Below, one piece after another: positions 62,163-64,000 of a DNA stretch of 64,000 bases (position 1 is its first letter; each line of letters begins with the position of its first letter). The DNA comes from an uncultured Muribaculaceae bacterium (GTDB lineage: Bacteria > Bacteroidota > Bacteroidia > Bacteroidales > Muribaculaceae), in contig CAJTKG010000011.1 of assembly GCA_910576935.1 (NCBI GenBank), forward strand, positions 1 to 64,000, in the 5' to 3' direction. Made by a program: the position numbers and the translations under genes. The notes beneath the pieces are model-generated. The model did no database searches, was not told the origin of the DNA, and saw nothing but the letters and a program-made list of their open reading frames with translations.

Positions 62163-64000
62163 ATGATCAATGTCAAAATAATAAAAAAGCCAAAAGTCGA
62201 AAGCATTAGATCGGTCGGAGGCATTGCAACCGGTGGTAACGGATATATGCCGGGAGCTACGCAGCGCGAGGTAGAGCATGCAAAAAGAGCAGACTCGGCA
62301 AAAGTCGCGGATACTGCAAAGACGGCTGATGTCGCGGCGACTGCGAATACCGCGAAAGAAGCCGATCACGCCACATCGTCCCACACACTTGACGCAGACA
62401 GTCCGGTAAGAGACGAATTTCTCAGCCGACTGAAGTCCGACGTTGCTGCGGGTTTGATAAGGTTTCTTGAGGGGCTTGTGTCTGTGAAGCCGGCGGCGCT
62501 CAATGGTGGTGCGACTTTCGGTGATTTCATCGAAGGGATGCCCTACGGGCGCGGCGGACGTGTCGACGCGGGGGGCAATGCCGAGTTCGAGAGCCTGCGC
62601 GTGCGCTCGACCCTCGAGGTGCTCGAGCTTGTCATCAACCGCCTGCAGGCGATAGAGGGCGATGTTGTCTTCACAGAGAGCGATCAGATCGAATCGGTGA
62701 CGCTCGAGCATGATGTGACAATCGGCGACACGGTCTATCCCGCGATATGGCGCCTGCAGCTGCGCAACAAGTGGGAGGGCTATCAGACGGCGCTGCGCAC
62801 GGGCATGGTGCTCCGCGGTGTCTATAACTCGATGTCGCGCGGTGGCGGAGATTATCTGACCTCGTGGCTCATTGTCAAAAACGTCGGCTTCTCGCCGGCG
62901 ACGGACGAGCGCGACAGCGTCAACAATGTCTATGCGCTGACCTATGCCGACGCCGACTGCCCCTCGGGGTCTAACAATCCGCCCGTGGCGCTGATGAACC
63001 TGTCGCGCTGGGGGCATATATCAGACCGCCGTTATCAGGACTGTTTCTATCTGTCGAGCCGCGACGGCCGCATCGTGGGCCTTACAGAGGTCACCGGCCC
63101 GAAGATCGACGCCTCCAACTTCGGGTCGACACTCGGCACACTGCCGTCGTTCCTGAAGGCGGCTTTCCCGTTTATCGCCTATACCGACGCCGACGGCAAG
63201 GAACGCTATGAGCAGGGTATATATACGAAGTATCTCTTTGCCGAAAGCATACATCATGTAGATCACCTCGGCGACCCGCAGCCTTTAGTGCGTCAGACGG
63301 TGCGGTATGCCGTTACTCAGAGTGCGGCGCAGCCCGCCGCCGACGCCTTTGTCTATGAGTCGCTACAGGGCGTCGCCATCAAACTCGGCAGCTATATATG
63401 GAAGCGCACCGAAACCGTCTACGCCGACGGCACTAAACCGACGGTGAGCTACGACGTGTCGTATGTCGGATTTAATGGCAAGGACGGTGACGACGGTGCC
63501 CGTGGCGACCGCGGACCTGCATTGCGCGGCCCTCAGCTGTGGGGCGATGTCGCCGACGGCTTCGCATTCGAGAGCGGCGCCGATGGCGAGAGTTTTATCG
63601 ACGTGGTGATGACGAGTGACAATGGTCAGACCAATATGTATGTGTGTATCATGTCTCACGCCAAAAGCACCGCGGCACGTCCGGGTGTGGCCAATTCGCC
63701 ATACTGGAAGCCGATGTCTCAGATAGAATTTACGGCAACGAAGATATTGCTGGCTCAATATGCCTTAGTGAAGAATCTCGGCGTCGAGAGCGTAGACATG
63801 CGCGACGCCGACGGCAATGTGATAGCATGGATCCACAACGGCGATGTCAGATTCAACAAGGGCACGTTCAGCAACGTCCGGGTTGTCGCCGGCGGCGAGA
63901 CCGAGCAGCGCATAGAGCTCGATCCGGACACCAGGAGCATACGCATCTATGACAACAGCGGCGACGAGTGTATCGTCATCGACGGCACACGTCAGCCCCG
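62163..64000 (+). CDS. Collagen-like tail fibre protein, 3' end beyond window
   Basis: ATG at 62163, 2 bases after the previous stop, opens a frame that runs to the right edge (612 codons seen). Near the start an Ala-rich segment repeats ADxAKxADxA (about 39-75), typical of trimeric fibre stems. At about residue 440-456 there are Gly-X-Y triplets (GKDGDDGARGDRGP), a collagen-like stretch. Beta domains follow (ADGNVIAWIHNGDVRFNKG). A host-receptor-binding or fibre role is likely. GC content rises clearly from about 62450. Confidence 0.78.
   Translation, partial: MINVKIIKKPKVESIRSVGGIATGGNGYMPGATQREVEHAKRADSAKVADTAKTADVAATANTAKEADHATSSHTLDADSPVRDEFLSRLKSDVAAGLIRFLEGLVSVKPAALNGGATFGDFIEGMPYGRGGRVDAGGNAEFESLRVRSTLEVLELVINRLQAIEGDVVFTESDQIESVTLEHDVTIGDTVYPAIWRLQLRNKWEGYQTALRTGMVLRGVYNSMSRGGGDYLTSWLIVKNVGFSPATDERDSVNNVYALTYADADCPSGSNNPPVALMNLSRWGHISDRRYQDCFYLSSRDGRIVGLTEVTGPKIDASNFGSTLGTLPSFLKAAFPFIAYTDADGKERYEQGIYTKYLFAESIHHVDHLGDPQPLVRQTVRYAVTQSAAQPAADAFVYESLQGVAIKLGSYIWKRTETVYADGTKPTVSYDVSYVGFNGKDGDDGARGDRGPALRGPQLWGDVADGFAFESGADGESFIDVVMTSDNGQTNMYVCIMSHAKSTAARPGVANSPYWKPMSQIEFTATKILLAQYALVKNLGVESVDMRDADGNVIAWIHNGDVRFNKGTFSNVRVVAGGETEQRIELDPDTRSIRIYDNSGDECIVIDGTRQP

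Larger units (their letters stand above)
52500..64000. mobile_element. Prophage or prophage remnant (right end outside window)
   Basis: From the integrase onward the genes are phage-like: integrase, HicAB, LexA-type repressor, second repressor module, early ORFs, tape measure fragment, tail protein, tail fibre. The left boundary lies somewhere in 52253-52827. Replication, packaging and head genes are absent between 58000 and 58044. The right end is beyond 64000. No tRNA adjoins the integrase, so the attachment core is not visible to me. Confidence 0.88.

Overview
The window looks like a chromosome segment of a Bacteroidales bacterium, most likely of the Muribaculaceae (S24-7) type. The evidence is the many TAnnTTTG -7 boxes with TTTG -33 boxes, the near absence of Shine-Dalgarno sequences, the Bacteroidales gene orders (rplY-pth-hslR; tpiA-SPOR-folE; nusB-yajC-ybbR-coaE; menD-menB-menC-menE) and Bacteroidetes-specific families such as DUF5686 and CarboxypepD_reg proteins. 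The genus is inference. I see no rRNA, tRNA, CRISPR array or insertion sequence.

Positions 1-52250 are ordinary core chromosome. From left to right: a gene cut by the window edge, trigger factor, a YigZ-family protein behind a tandemly duplicated promoter cassette, tpiA/SPOR/folE, hslR-pth-rplY, Lon, the agmatine-to-putrescine pair aguA-aguB, small envelope genes, HtpG, the anaerobic ribonucleotide reductase pair nrdD-nrdG, a phosphoethanolamine-transferase-like enzyme overlapping an Omp85-type barrel, menaquinone genes menDBCE, a Crp/Fnr regulator, MsrAB, a CreD pair, secreted proteins of unknown role, PPDK, RlmD, a DUF5686 outer-membrane protein, SppA-LpxK-PNP-ThiL, an unusually long NusB with YajC-YbbR-CoaE, and an amidase, an acyltransferase and threonine synthase. 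Together they describe an anaerobic, menaquinone-using, LPS-bearing Gram-negative cell.

Positions from about 52500 to the right edge hold a prophage or prophage remnant: tyrosine integrase with candidate arm sites, HicAB toxin-antitoxin, a small phage protein, a broken BRCT fragment, two repressor modules in tandem, two short early ORFs, then an abrupt jump into the 3' part of a tape measure gene followed by a tail/baseplate protein and a collagen-like tail-fibre protein that runs off the window. Replication, packaging and head genes are missing between the early genes and the tail genes, which points to a large internal deletion.

The most unusual features are: (1) a 63-bp perfect direct repeat, an early-transcript leader, that brackets a 1.2-kb AT-rich cassette encoding a second HTH/coiled-coil repressor and a two-TM coiled-coil membrane protein; (2) a 472-residue NusB whose N-terminal half appears internally duplicated; (3) a multi-stem structured segment just after lon; and (4) several intergenic palindromes and one small membrane-protein gene of 38 codons with its own promoter.
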